Origin: Triglochin maritima
Lineage: Eukaryota > Streptophyta > Magnoliopsida > Alismatales > Juncaginaceae
Length of the DNA: 64,000 nucleotides
Direction: 5' to 3'
NCBI GenBank assembly: GCA_963682175.1
Contig: OY821774.1
Coordinates: 46,204,201-46,268,200, forward strand
The translations under genes and the position numbers were made by a program. This document shows positions 11,927 to 22,110 of the stretch, one piece after another. The notes under the pieces are model-generated. The model saw only the letters and a program-made list of their open reading frames with translations. It was not told where the DNA came from and made no database searches. Positions within the stretch are counted from its first letter, which is position 1. Every line of letters begins with the position of its first letter.

Positions 11927-13130
11927 TAGACATTGACTTGGTGTTCAGTGTGGAGGTTAATCAGTTAGACGACGAATGTTCTGAAGATGACGTTGACTTA
12001 TAGGAGAACAACCTCAATAGAGATTTAGACGGAGATGACGGTGACGCCCCTGATACATCCTTACCGGAAGATGGTACAATGCACAAGCCCTATCTAGATA
12101 TTTGTCGTTCAGACATTGACATGTCCTCACCTTCTGCATCAGATTTTCAAATGGTTGGGATGACTTTTACAACCTTTGAATTAGCTCTAGTGTTCTTTGA
12201 GACGTATGCGACATCTATTGGTTTTGGCATCAAGAAACTTCATTGTGTATGGGAAAATGGTGTTTTATTAAGGGGCACTCTTGCATGCCACAAGGCCAGA
12301 ACGTCGTCCAAGGTATATTCCCTGTGGCTGAAAATAGAACTACAAACATCTCAAATTTATCTAGATATACTAATTTTCAAATTTTGTCTTAATATGTTAA
12401 GATTCACTTTTGTAATGGTTACATCACCACTTATCTAGACACATGCATAGAACTACATACATCTCTCATTTATCTACATTGGATATACGACGGTTTATCT
12501 AGATACCTTTTTCCAAGCGTATGTTTATTTGCATTATATTGTACTCACATATTTTCCATTAATCAAATATCTTTCATGCTTGTGTAGAACACCAACAATC
12601 CACTCCACGAACAACGTCCTACTGCAAGAACCAAATGTCGTGTGAGGCTAAAATTTGATGTTAACGCCCAAGGTGGCTATACTTATGGTAAGATCCATAC
12701 TTACCACAATCACAAGTTTCTTAGTCTAAATTTCATACGCTATCTAATATCAAAGAGGAATGTTTCACAACAAGCAATGGAACAAATAGAGATTAATGAT
12801 CAGGCCGACATTAATCCGTCCAAAACCATGACTTCTTTCGTAGTACAAGCTGATTCGTACTCCAATGTTGGTTTCACAGAACGAGACCTAATGTAATGTC
12901 TGGACATCTTATAGATTATATGAGGTAATGATCAAAGCCTTTTTTTTGTTTTGCTTCTCCCACAAAACCTCTTTTTTGCACGTAGGAATTCATTGACATC
13001 TATTAGAACCCTGCAACTTCAAAAAGGAGATGTGGACGCACTCTACAAGCACTTTCAAAAACAACAAAAAATTAACTTCAACTTCTACTACCTATTGGAT
13101 CTAGATGACTCTGGACATATTTACAGGGTT
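11927..13130 (+). pseudogene. FAR1/FRS-type domain remnant (MULE-derived), truncated
   Basis: Broken coding-like segments follow the order of a FAR1-related protein. An acidic leader is interrupted by a stop near 12000. Next comes GMTFTTFELALVFFETYAT with GFGIKK (FAR1 DNA-binding type) near 12157-12320. After a gap, RTKCRVRLKFDV and HTYHNHKFLS (the CxxHNH part) lie near 12625-12725. Last is GDVDALYKHFQKQQ with NFNFYYLLDLDDSGHI near 13030-13120. The DDE transposase and SWIM regions that should follow are missing. FAR1/FRS proteins are transcription factors related to Mutator transposases. This piece is either a dead FRS gene or a transposon remnant. Confidence 0.65.
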
Positions 13131-13314
13131 TTGTCAAACTTCCCTATACATATACCTTTTAAACTTACAGCTAAAAGCACCTGTACTAAAAACCACCCAT
13201 TTTTGTTGTTATTCAGGTTAAAAAGCAAAATGCTAAAAACAATGGACCTTTCGCCGCAAAAATAGTAATTATTTGTTCCAGCAGTTATGTTGTACCATCA
13301 CTAATCCAGACATA

Positions 13315-13540
13315 TCTCTGACCAGTTTTTGAAAATTAGTATGATGAAGTCTATTATTTCGACCTACTTTTGTTCATTCTTAACTAAACAACCTGACTTA
13401 TGTTTGGGCTTGTTGTCGTCTAGTGTTTCTCTGACCAGTTTTTGCAAATTAGTATGATGAAGTCTATTGTTTTGGACTAATTTTGTTCATTCCTAACCAC
13501 ACTGACTAACTTATGCTTAGGTTTGCTGTTGTCTGGTGTA
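13315..13540. repeat. Tandem duplication, period about 113 bp
   Basis: Two adjacent copies start tctctgaccagtttttg and share ttagtatgatgaagtctatt, ttttgttcatt and gtcgtctagtg or gttgtctggtg. Divergence is roughly 15-20 percent by eye. The rest of the sequence up to 13856 shows no gene. Confidence 0.75.
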
Positions 13541-13856
13541 ACATCTAATGTCTAGATATCATGGTTATATAGTTATCAATTATGTCGAAGTTTTGTGTTG
13601 TACATGTGTTGGTGCGTCACTTATGTTGTCTACATAACATTTACTTTTTCGAGAGCATTTATGCTTTCATCGATTTCATGGGTAATTGTCTTTGTCTGGA
13701 CATACATAGATGGTATAAAATAATTGGACAATACATAATTATCTTGTATCATCAGTTATCCAGACATATATCACCCACCTTTTGATTACCAGTTATCCAG
13801 ACATACATCAGTTATCAGTAAAGAAATCATGTCAAGTTGATATGAAATTTTGATTA

Positions 13857-14178
13857 AGAAGGTGTATTACCTTGACCATTGAACTTCCAATCTCGAGTGC
13901 GAATCAAACTGTCAACAACATTAATATGAGCCAATGAATTGCGATATTGTTCGAGCATCATTCCTCCAATACTAAATGCCGACTTAGAGGCTACATTTGA
14001 AATTGGAATGGACAACACATCTTGAGTCATGAGTGCGAGATTGGGGTACCTATACTGGTTGGTTTTCAATATGTTAAAACATAAATTTCGTCATTCCTAT
14101 TTAGTCTCTTTTCTTCCTACTTATCCAACTCAGTGTTTTCCACAACCGAGTAGATATCCTCGTCTTCTTTATCAAATT
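13857..14178 (-). pseudogene. hAT transposase, C-terminal dimerisation region (separated part)
   Basis: The minus strand encodes YRYPNLALMTQDVLSIPIS, then SNVASKSAFSIGG and YRNSLAHINVVDSLI with RTRDW. This is the hAT C-terminal dimerisation signature (Y-P-L-A-x-MA-D-ILxIP..S.xSE.AFS..G). Upstream on the same strand, an acidic stretch (KEFDKEDEDIYSVVENTELD) runs up to the edge of the inserted Mutator-like element and ends in a stop. The N-terminal and middle parts of the same transposase lie on the other side of that insertion at 20880-22110. Confidence 0.75.
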
Positions 14179-14255
14179 CCTTAAAAAGTAACTGAACTGC
14201 TAAACATCGCCCCAAAATTACTTAAATCGTCCCTTGAAATTACCAAATTGCCCTT
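14179..14255 (+). repeat. Left TIR of the Mutator-like element
   Basis: The core gaactgctaaac....aaattgccctt (14194-14255) pairs with the complement of 20592-20653 at 58 of 62 positions. The outer part (ccttaaaaag) pairs more loosely with the right end. Confidence 0.85.
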
Positions 14256-14270
14256 CCTCCTATTTTTGCT

Positions 14271-14277
14271 TATATAT
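14271..14277 (+). promoter_or_regulatory. TATA box of the PMD gene
   Basis: TATATAT lies 16 bases inside the left TIR and 62 bases before the PMD start codon. The promoter therefore overlaps or adjoins the TIR, as in Mutator elements. Confidence 0.5.
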
Positions 14278-14432
14278 CTCACAATTTCACTCTTTTTTCA
14301 AAACTTTCTCTTCCTATACCTACTACACAAGATTACGAATGTCTCGGAGGCCAGGCAAGCAGCCAGCAGTTCCCACGGTGTACCCGTATGAGGTAACATT
14401 ACGTTATTTATTTGTTTTAAAAAAAAAAAAAT

Positions 14433-14666
14433 CGTCGGCGTCCGAGGGAGACGCCCCCCGCATGGGGCGGGCGTCCTCGGAAGCCGCTCCACGCCCGCCC
14501 CATGCGGGGGGCGTCTCCCTCGGACGCCAACCCGTAGAGGGAGACGTCTGGGAAAGACGTCTCCCCGATGGGGGAGACGTCTTCCGAAGACGTCTCCCCG
14601 TAGGAGGAGGCGTCTCCGACAGACGCCTCCACCATGCGGTAGGCGTCTCTCGCAGACGCCTCCACC
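14433..14666. repeat. Left subterminal GC-rich hairpin array
   Basis: The array lies inside the first intron of the PMD gene. It begins with a perfect inverted repeat of 38-base arms (14437-14474 and 14491-14528) around a 16-base spacer. Four short hairpins follow, of the form agacgtct..agacgtct or aggcgtct..agacgcct with 5-base spacers. It sits between AT-rich DNA on both sides and is the mirror of the array at 20187-20441. Confidence 0.9.
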
Positions 14667-14744
14667 TTTTTTGTTTTTTTAATTATTAAATATCATAATT
14701 ACTTTAATAAATTGTGATAAATCAATAAAATTAATTTAACAAAT

Positions 14745-14940
14745 TCTTATTAAGTTTAACATTTGTGATATTTTGTTTTAACAAATTTTGATTTAGTTTA
14801 ACAATTGTTTTCATTTAGTTTAACAAATTTTGATTTAGTTTAACAATTTTGATAATTTAGTTTAACAAATTTTGATTTAGTTTAACAATTTTGATAAATA
14901 TGATAATTTAGTTTAACAAATTTAACAAATTTGTATTTAA
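14745..14940. repeat. AT-rich tandem repeat in PMD intron 1
   Basis: There are repeated units of tttagtttaacaaattttga and close variants. They fill the rest of the intron between the hairpin array and exon 2. Confidence 0.75.
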
Positions 14941-17029
14941 AATTTCAATTAATAGTCATCGGGTCACAGTGGAGGGAAAGGCAAGTCGATACCATTACAC
15001 GGCTTCCGTTCTTTAGTTGATGATTCAGCACCGCGTCATCCACGTAGACGGGGGATATCTGCTTCGGTCAGGAGGGAGATGGAGGCATTACGTCGTCGTG
15101 AGGAGGAGGATGATTCCTTCGATGATGAGCATGTGGATAGTTTCGACGACGAGAGCGACGATGATGGCCCGTATGAGTTAGTGCGGCCGGAGGTGGGGAG
15201 GTAGGGGGATTATAGCGGAGGACGTGGTCGAGCGGGTACTTCTACTTCCGCGGGATGGATGGTGCGGAAGGGTAGGGGTGGGAGGTTTACGACCGGGGAT
15301 TCGAGCTCGTGCACTGTTGATCCCCGCGCTCAGAAGAAGAAGAGGGTCCAGGACGATTCTTGGATCGTGAGCAGTATGACGCCTGGTGGTCCTTTAGATG
15401 GGAGCGTCATTCCTAGTTTCTGGGGCCACATCGCTAGACGGATCTGGGATGGAGAGGATCGGAAGGTTCTGAAGTGCCAAAATCGGCACAGAGCCTGTAC
15501 AACACTACAGGGTTGGCGGTCTACACTGAGTGCTGATATCAGAGAGGAGATTAGTGCCACGCATTTGGGGCACTTACCGTACAGCATGTTCCCTTATCTC
15601 GACATGCCTTTGATTTCTGCGTTTGTGGAGCGGTGGCAGCCTGACACCAACACTTTCCACATGCCTTTCGGAGAGATGACGATCATGCTTCACGATGTTT
15701 TCCAGATCCTGCGCATTCCTGTGGATGGTCGTCTGGTTAGTGCTCAGGGGTCGACATCTGAGCTGAGGTGTTATGTGGCAGAGTTGCTTGGTGTCACACC
15801 TGATGGCCTGGCGAGAGATACAGCTTTATGGAGTGGTGGTGTCGGCATCGACTCCCTTGAGGACCTATGCAGACGGGCACGACCTCCGCGGGCCGATGAT
15901 ACACAGTTGACGGCGTACCTATTTTTGATGCTCGGAGCCGTCTTGTTTGTCGACAAGAGTGGTTGCCGGATCAGACCACGCGATCTATTGGAGGCTAGGG
16001 ACCCGGAGACTGTTCGTGAGTACTCGTGGGGCTCAACGACGTTGGCATACCTGTACCGTCAGCTTGGGATAGCTAGCCGTGCAGATTGTTCTGGGATTGC
16101 AGGTTGTCTTACGCTGCTGCAGGCGTGGATATACGAGTACTTTCCCGCATTGCGCCCGCATCGTGAGCGGAAGATTATCGAGGAGGGTCATCCACGTTCG
16201 GGTATGTGGGCCGTCCGGAGAGAGGACAAGAGCGATGGACGATTGCGTTCCATCCGCGCACGGCTAGATCAGATGACTGCATCAGAGGTATCAAACTTTA
16301 CACCATTTACATTTATTTATTTAATTTTAAGATGTATTATTATTAATGTGTTAAAGTTTAGGTGGAGTGGTTACCCTATGGTCCTGACCCAGCAGGGGAG
16401 GTCCCGAGGACTTTATTGATGGGCCTTATTCGTTATCGGGATATCATAGAGCCTTATATGCCCGATCGTGTCTTGCGTCAGTTGGGATATGTTCAGGTGA
16501 TCCCGGTTGACATCCCGACACCAGAGCATGCGGTCCGGTCTGCGACTGCAGCGACGTACGACGTCAGGTTCCCCGCTTCTACAGCGGAATCGACTTGGCG
16601 GACATTTCCGAGATCATGTCGACTGTTCCTTGGCGACTTCAGACGTAGTCGCGACCCCTCCGAGTGTGATGCACGTTATCTTGATTGGTTTGGTAGTTAC
16701 TCACATCCTGTCATTGTCCGTGGTGCCTCCCGGAGAGCAGATCGACCACCAGATAGGACGTGTGGCGATCTGGTAATTTTTTTCATTTTATCTATACTTA
16801 TTTGTACCGTATCTTTTGTTAATGTACGCTAATGTTAATGTTATGTGCAGTGGATGGGTAGGATGATACGGGCTGTAGAGCCAATCTTGCAGAGGAGGGA
16901 TGAGCTGCCAGACGATGCCAGAGCTGCATGCGGAGATTTGGATGAGATCATACAGTCGTGGCATACTCAGTTAAGCATATCCGACCATGATTCAGATGAT
17001 GAGTAGGCTGATCTGTTGTACCGTACTCT

Positions 17030-17385
17030 TAGTATTTGCATTTATATTTGTTTATCTGTTGTACGCTTAGTATTTGTGTTTGCTTATCTGTTGTACGCTT
17101 AGTATTTGCATTTATATTTGTTTATCTGTTGTACGCTTATTATTTGTATTTGTGTTTGTGTTTGCTAACATGTCGTACGCTTATTGTTTGTATTTGTGTT
17201 TTGCTTATCTGTTGTACCCTTATTATTTGTATTTGTGTTTGATAACCTGTCGTACTATTATATATAATGCAAATAAAGCAAACATATCAAAACATATTAC
17301 ATAATAAAGCAACACTATATAATGTACAAACATATCAAAACATATTACATAATTATACAAACATATCAAAACATATTACATAATT
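17030..17385. repeat. Tandem repeats between the two MULE genes
   Basis: Units of ttatctgttgtacgcttag and tatttgtatttgtgtttg repeat from 17030 to about 17255, downstream of the PMD stop. They are followed by acatatcaaaacatattaca units to about 17385, reaching the stop of the transposase gene. Short repeated frames here (LFICCTL-like) are repeat artefacts. Confidence 0.7.
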
Positions 17386-20300
17386 GTTGCCAATATGCTA
17401 TCCTATTTTGGTACTTCAGCTCCCATCCAATAACACTCTCATCTCGTATTTGATACCACAGAGTCGCTATAGGAGGTACGGGGAATCCCTCATTCAATTC
17501 CAAACGAATGTAATGAGCGTAACTCCCTAAATGAGCAATAATCAACTCTCTGCACGGTCTCGTCACGGTAGGCGGACTCTCCCAAGGTAGAACTGTAAGA
17601 CATTGGTACAACGAACCATCATTTCCGAGAGAGAAGAACATAACTGCACACTTGTAAAAATTTGCAATGGGAAACAAGTCCGTCCACGTCTCCATATAGT
17701 GATTCTCGCCACAAGGTCCCCCGCCCCAATTAATCCGGTGACGAGCCTCCGCCACACCGTCGTAGTATACATGCTCATAAAAAGATGGGTTCGCAGCTAT
17801 CTCATTTGAAATCGAACGACGGGCGAGTTGCCAATTGTCTTCACCACCGTGGAAAACATCGGCGACACATCGAAATCCACAGTTTCCATCAGCACGTACA
17901 TCATTCCACTGGTGTAGGAATGGCATAATGATTCCTGGAATTCTATCTCCATATGGGAAGTCGTCTACGTCAGCCCGCCCAGTCACTACAATATGAACAA
18001 AAAATACAGTTACATATAATAACAAAAGATACATATTTACTGAAATAAATAACAAAATTATAATAATAATAAATATAGGGATGGTATACCTGATCCTCCC
18101 CTCACAGACGAAGAACCAGAAGATCGACCACGACATTTGCTTCCACTACCGGAAGAACGACCACGACCTCTACTCCCACTACCTGAAGATCGACCACTAC
18201 CTCGCTCTGCATACTCAAACGCACTAGGGTCCCGTCGTGTCGACTTTCCCCTTGGTCGACCTCGTAGCTTTGTTTTTACTGCAGGCTCTTTCAAATTCGA
18301 ATGTTCGGGGTGTAGCTGCTCGAATAAAACCCGAGAGGCAGATCGAATTACGGTAGGGTCACTTCCTGCAATCTCATCAACCAGACTGCGAAAATGTTCG
18401 GCGTCTTGAGCTGCCTGAGACACAAACTCTGCGTTCCCGGCTCCTTCCCCAATGACAAGTGTCCTCCAGAACGAATGAATCTGCTCTAAGTAAATTCCGT
18501 TTTCTGATTCAAGACATCCACGGATGGTACATGCGCAAGGTATCCCATGAGAAGTCAGAAAAGCGCACTCGCAACGATATTCAACTTCATCATCTAACTG
18601 TTGCATTCTCTTCACCTCCTGACTCAGCAACTGCAAACAGTGATGCGAAACTCTACCATTTATGTGACGATATAGAGCATGTCCGAAATTAGTCAAATTT
18701 CGCCGTCTCGAGTCTTCAAGAAAGTTTCGAATATTCGTCAGCTGCATTTCAGTAGCCGCGTTGACGCGCTCGAAAAGAGTGTCCAGAGCTGCAGTCGATG
18801 TAGAAATCCACTCTTTTAGATCCGAATGAGCACTTTCGACCCTACAATTCGTGGTGTTCCCAAAATGAAGGACTTTGTTCGTCCAATTCAGCACAAACTT
18901 TTCTTTATGCACCAACCACGTGGTGTCCAGATACTCCGTGATAGCCGCCCACGATCTATACAAATCTTTCAGAGCATACACAACTCTATCATACTCGGCT
19001 TCTGAAGTAGAAAGCATGATCTTCCTCCATCTTCCACGCCTCAAAGTCTCTGCCATCTCCTTATTCTTGCCGAATACGTGGTATGCGTAATTCAATACGT
19101 CTTTGTTGATGTGCCATGTGCAGAGTAAATGAGCAGAGTCAGGAAAAACCTCTCTCACTGGTCGCATAAGGCCTAACTCCCGGTCTGTTATAATTGCAGT
19201 CGGGCTGACAGTCCCCAATAACAGATCTCTCAACTTCTCCATCACCCACAAATAACTGGAGTAAGATTCATCCATCAAAATCGCATATCCAATAAGGAAA
19301 TTCATGTTTGCTGGTGTGACCCCAATCATTTCGAACAAAGGCATCTTATACTTGTTCGTCTTGTAAGTCGAATCCATGCAGATAACGAAAGGATATGTCC
19401 GCAATAACTGGACTGACGTCGGATGTGCCAAAAAAGCGTGAGTGACGACATCAGTTTCTGGATCCGCCATAATCCAATGTAAGTACTCACACTGCACTGC
19501 TTGGTAGAGAAACTGCTGGACGGGATTCCGATCTTCAGATTTTGTCCTCCTCATGTAATCTCTGAAATTATAAATATGCCTTTGATTTGGATTGTCCTCC
19601 GGGAATTTTTCTTTTACTGCCTTCAAGATGTTCCGTGGTTTTGCTTGCGCCTCTGTCATATCACGAACAATCTTCTTCGCCCCAGAACTTAGACCACTAA
19701 TTTGACGATGACCCTCTGGATAAACTGCCAGTCTGTGGTTGTGATGTCCGTGACCACTATTAAAAACCACAACCCATCCATCACGATCCCGTCGCTCCAC
19801 CACTTTTATTAAGAAACGGCAACCGCAACCCTTTCTTTTGGTGTTTCTTCGAAGTGCAGTATCCATATCCCGAGACTCCATTTGATTTCGCCGGTCGCAT
19901 CTCAAATAACAATCCATCCGACTATCTGATCTTGTTTTGTACGACGACACGACCAAAAAAAACCAGCTCCGATAGCTACTTGTTTGGCCCATTTATATGC
20001 TTCATCGATTGTTGCAAAGATTTGTGTAGTTTGAAATAACTCACTGTAATCCACTCCATCACCACCGAAATCTGGAACCTACAAAAATAAAATCGAAATT
20101 AAAAAAATTAAAAAATAAAATCGAAATTAAAAAATTTAAAAAATAAAGTCGAAATTAAAAAAACAAAATCAAAAAAAAAAAAAAAACAGGCGTCTGTATT
20201 AGACGCCTGCCCCATGGATGGGGCGTCTGTGTTAAACGCCTTCCTCAACGGTAAGGCGTCTGCGTAGGACGCCTTGCCGAAGGGAAGGGCGTCTACTACA

Positions 20301-20499
20301 GATGCCTTACCCATGGGGAGGACGTCTACATAAGACGCCTCTCCCATTGCGTAGGCGTCTGCGTTAGACGCCTCGGCCATGGGGAGGGCGTCCTACGCAG
20401 ACACCCTCACCATGGGGGAGGCGTCTAATGCAGACGCTCGGCCCAAAATTTGCCCCGCGTCAGGCTTACCTCACCCGATGCATCACCCTCGCCAGACAT
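17366..20499 (-). pseudogene. MULE transposase fused to an OTU cysteine protease domain, frameshifted
   Basis: Exons on the minus strand: 20470-20499 (10 codons, MSGEGDASGE), about 18090-20078, and 17366-17985. Splice phases agree. The N-terminal zinc-binding region has CYLRCDRR and CGCRFLIK. The DDE core has D in CMDSTYKTNK (near 19374), D in IITDRELGLM (near 19184), the CTWHIN motif, and E in RVESAHSDLKEW (near 18836). A SWIM-like CEC....GIPCAC follows (near 18515-18580). A linker rich in Ser, Gly and Arg leads into an OTU domain with RADGNCGFRC (catalytic Asp and Cys near 17885-17891) and SYAHYIRLEL (His near 17515). A run of eight T at about 19953-19960 puts the region between exon start and CYLRCD out of frame by one base. 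The expected full product is about 880 residues. The transposase binds TIRs and cuts DNA. The OTU part would remove ubiquitin, by family knowledge. Confidence 0.82.
20187..20441. repeat. Right subterminal GC-rich hairpin array
   Basis: Eight hairpins of about 21 bases, mostly GGCGTCT-N5-AGACGCC, are spaced about 32 bases apart. They are joined by linkers containing ccatgg-like palindromes. The array fills the first intron of the transposase gene, beside an A-rich tandem stretch (20091-20185, units aaataaaatcgaaatt). Confidence 0.9.
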
Positions 20500-20549
20500 T
20501 TTCGTGGTGTTTTTACTGATAAATTATGAATACACAAGACCATAGGCCT

Positions 20550-20557
20550 TATTTATA
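20550..20557 (-). promoter_or_regulatory. TATA box of the transposase gene
   Basis: The minus strand reads TATAAATA 51 bases upstream of the ATG and about 35 bases inside the right TIR. It mirrors the TATA position of the PMD gene. Confidence 0.6.
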
Positions 20558-20591
20558 GACACGGGACGATATGAGTATTAAATATATTGTT

Positions 20592-20670
20592 AAGGGCAAT
20601 TTGGTAATTTCAAGGGGCGATTTAAGTAGTTTTGGGGCGACGTTTAGTAGTTCCGCAAACTTTTTTATGG
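20592..20670 (-). repeat. Right TIR of the Mutator-like element
   Basis: The reverse complement matches the left TIR at 58 of 62 core positions. The outer end, ccataaaaaag on the minus strand, aligns with ccttaaaaag on the left. Confidence 0.85.
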
Positions 20671-20879
20671 TTTCAAACTTGATTTACAAAAAACAAAACA
20701 AACTTTCACAAAAAACAAAGAACAAAGCACTCTTATTCTGTATCAAAACTATTTTTTATTGAAAGTGAATAATAGGTTATGAAAATATACCTCAAACTCA
20801 CTTTCACCTTAATATTGAAGTGGAGAATCCTCAAGTTTGGGTGTGTGACGTGCAACTTGACTTACAGATATCGACTTCT

Positions 20880-22110
20880 TGTACTTAAATAATGACATCA
20901 ATTCAGCATTAATATTGATATTTGTTGGCAACTATTTTCACAGATTTTTTTTGTAGCAGAGCTCAACAAATTGGATCTTGTAACGAGGATCGAAGACCAC
21001 TTTAATTGCAAGAATCATGTTATAATTCGTCTAATATTTGTTGAACTTGAGTTTCTTCCTTTCAGCTAGGGACTAGTTTGAGAGTGAGAGTCTTCCATTG
21101 TCTTCACTATTGTACTTTGAACCAAATACACATTTGGGAAATACAATTTTGTAGTGGGTATTGTGTACCTGAGAATAACCGAGTAATATTATAGAACACC
21201 CGAAAAACTTGCAAAGACTTTCTACTCGGTCCCATTCTTATAAGGAAAGACTATGCTTGTAGTTTGAATATGTCAATTGCAAATGGACAAAAACATGATG
21301 AAAATAAAAAAAACATTAACAACATAAGGTACGTCTAATTTCACCTTGTGGGGGCACGCACATCTTGACGTAATCCTCTCCTTTTGTTTGAACCAGCTTG
21401 TTCAGTGCAATCCATAAAATTGTCTTCATTGAGAGCCTTTGATGTATTTGACAGCCTCCCATACTTTAACAATCGGCTTATCCATCTCTTTCAACCCTTC
21501 TTGTACAATCAAATTAAAAATATAGACACAACACCTAATATGGAAGTACTTATCATTACAAAGATGAGCATTTCTCAAATCTAACCGTTCTTTCAAAGTA
21601 TCGACAAAAGAACCATTACTAGAGGCGTTGTCTAAAGTAATGTTGAACAATTTGAACTCAAGTTTCCACTCTACTAACAACTTGTAAATCATGTTTGATA
21701 TTGTGATGCCGGTATGCGAAGATGGAATATATGAGAAACTCAACAACGTCTTATGCCAAATCCAATCATCTGTGATAAAATGAGCCGTAAGAGTGATGTA
21801 GCCATCAATAGTCATCGAACTCCACAATTCACAAGCTAAACACACTCATCCACCATGGCATCATAACATATCAAACAACTTCATTTTCTTAGATTGTAGC
21901 AAGCCAAACTGTCACTTTTTCAAGGTGTTCCTACTCACCAAATTTGCACTTGGGCTTGCATAAAGAAATACTTTTCTAATGGATTCATATTCAACGAATT
22001 GAAGAGACAAATTATGTCTCACTACAGTTGCCATTATCAATGCTCTAAGCACGTGGGAATCAAACCCATGACCACACTCTCCCAAACTCCCTTCCTTTGT
22101 CCACGCCACA
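20880..22110 (-). pseudogene. hAT transposase, N-terminal and catalytic region
   Basis: Minus-strand segments in family order are as follows. RHNLSLQFVEYESIRKVF with SRNTLKK lies near 21912-22060. ELWSSMTIDGYITLTAHFI, then DDWIWHKTLLSF, FNITLDNASSNGS and FHIRCCVYIFNLIVQEGL lie at 21426-21845. WDRVESLCKFF lies near 21190-21240, and MILAIKVVFDPRYKIQFVEL near 20950-21030. These are the RNase H-like hAT core motifs, including TLDNASSN and the RC..H-type HIRCC motif. Frames are broken by stops and gaps, so it is dead. The C-terminal dimerisation part is at 13857-14178 across the inserted MULE. Confidence 0.8.

Larger units (their letters stand above)
14339..17006 (+). pseudogene. Plant mobile domain (PMD, MAIN-like) protein of the MULE, with an in-frame TAG
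   Basis: Four exons join in phase: 14339-14392 (18 codons), 14956-16287, 16362-16772 and 16851-17006. Together they span 650 codons. An acidic N-terminal region ends at an in-frame TAG at 15202-15204 (codon 101). After it the frame continues through an ATG at 15259 into the PMD itself. Recognisable parts are HLPYSMFPYLDMPLISAFVE, RWQPDTNTFHMPFGEMTI with LHDVFQILRIPVDG, TAYLFLMLGAVLFVD, then YSWGSTTLAYLYRQL and AGCLTLLQAWIYEYFP. Exon 3 opens VEWLPYGPD and includes MPDRVLRQLGY. The C-terminus is acidic. PMD genes of the MAIN/MAIL family act in transposon silencing and genome stability in Arabidopsis, and related copies ride in MULEs and gypsy elements. Without the stop the protein would be about 649 residues. 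A product starting at 15259 could still keep the whole PMD. Confidence 0.8.
14179..20670. mobile_element. Mutator-like element carrying PMD and transposase-OTU genes
   Basis: The element is bounded by inverted terminal repeats. The core match is 62 bases on each side (14194-14255 and 20592-20653) with only 4 mismatches, extending outward imperfectly to about 77 bases. Flanking nine-mers tatcaaatt (14170-14178) and tttcaaact (20671-20679) agree at 7 of 9 positions, suggesting an old 9-bp target duplication as made by MULEs. Inside are two convergent genes: a plant mobile domain protein on + and a MULE transposase with an OTU domain on -. GC-rich hairpin arrays lie near both ends. The convergent plan resembles maize MuDR, which has a transposase gene and a second gene. 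The element splits a hAT transposase pseudogene. Both genes carry a lesion, so the copy is probably non-autonomous now. Confidence 0.85.

Noticed and set aside
14234..14689. Frames over the left hairpin array (ASSEAAPRPPHAGGV and its minus-strand mirror)
   Set aside because: Repeat-derived. The array lies in an intron between two well-phased PMD exons.
17036..17304. Frames with repeated LFICCTLSIC-type segments
   Set aside because: Translation of a low-complexity tandem repeat between the two MULE genes.
20108..20380. Minus-strand frame with MGKASVVDALPFGKAS repeats
   Set aside because: It is the translation of the right hairpin array inside the transposase intron. It has no protein family resemblance.
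14433..20441. CRISPR-like spacing of repeats
   Set aside because: Units are hairpins with degenerate linkers inside a plant transposon, not identical repeats with unique spacers, and no cas genes exist here.
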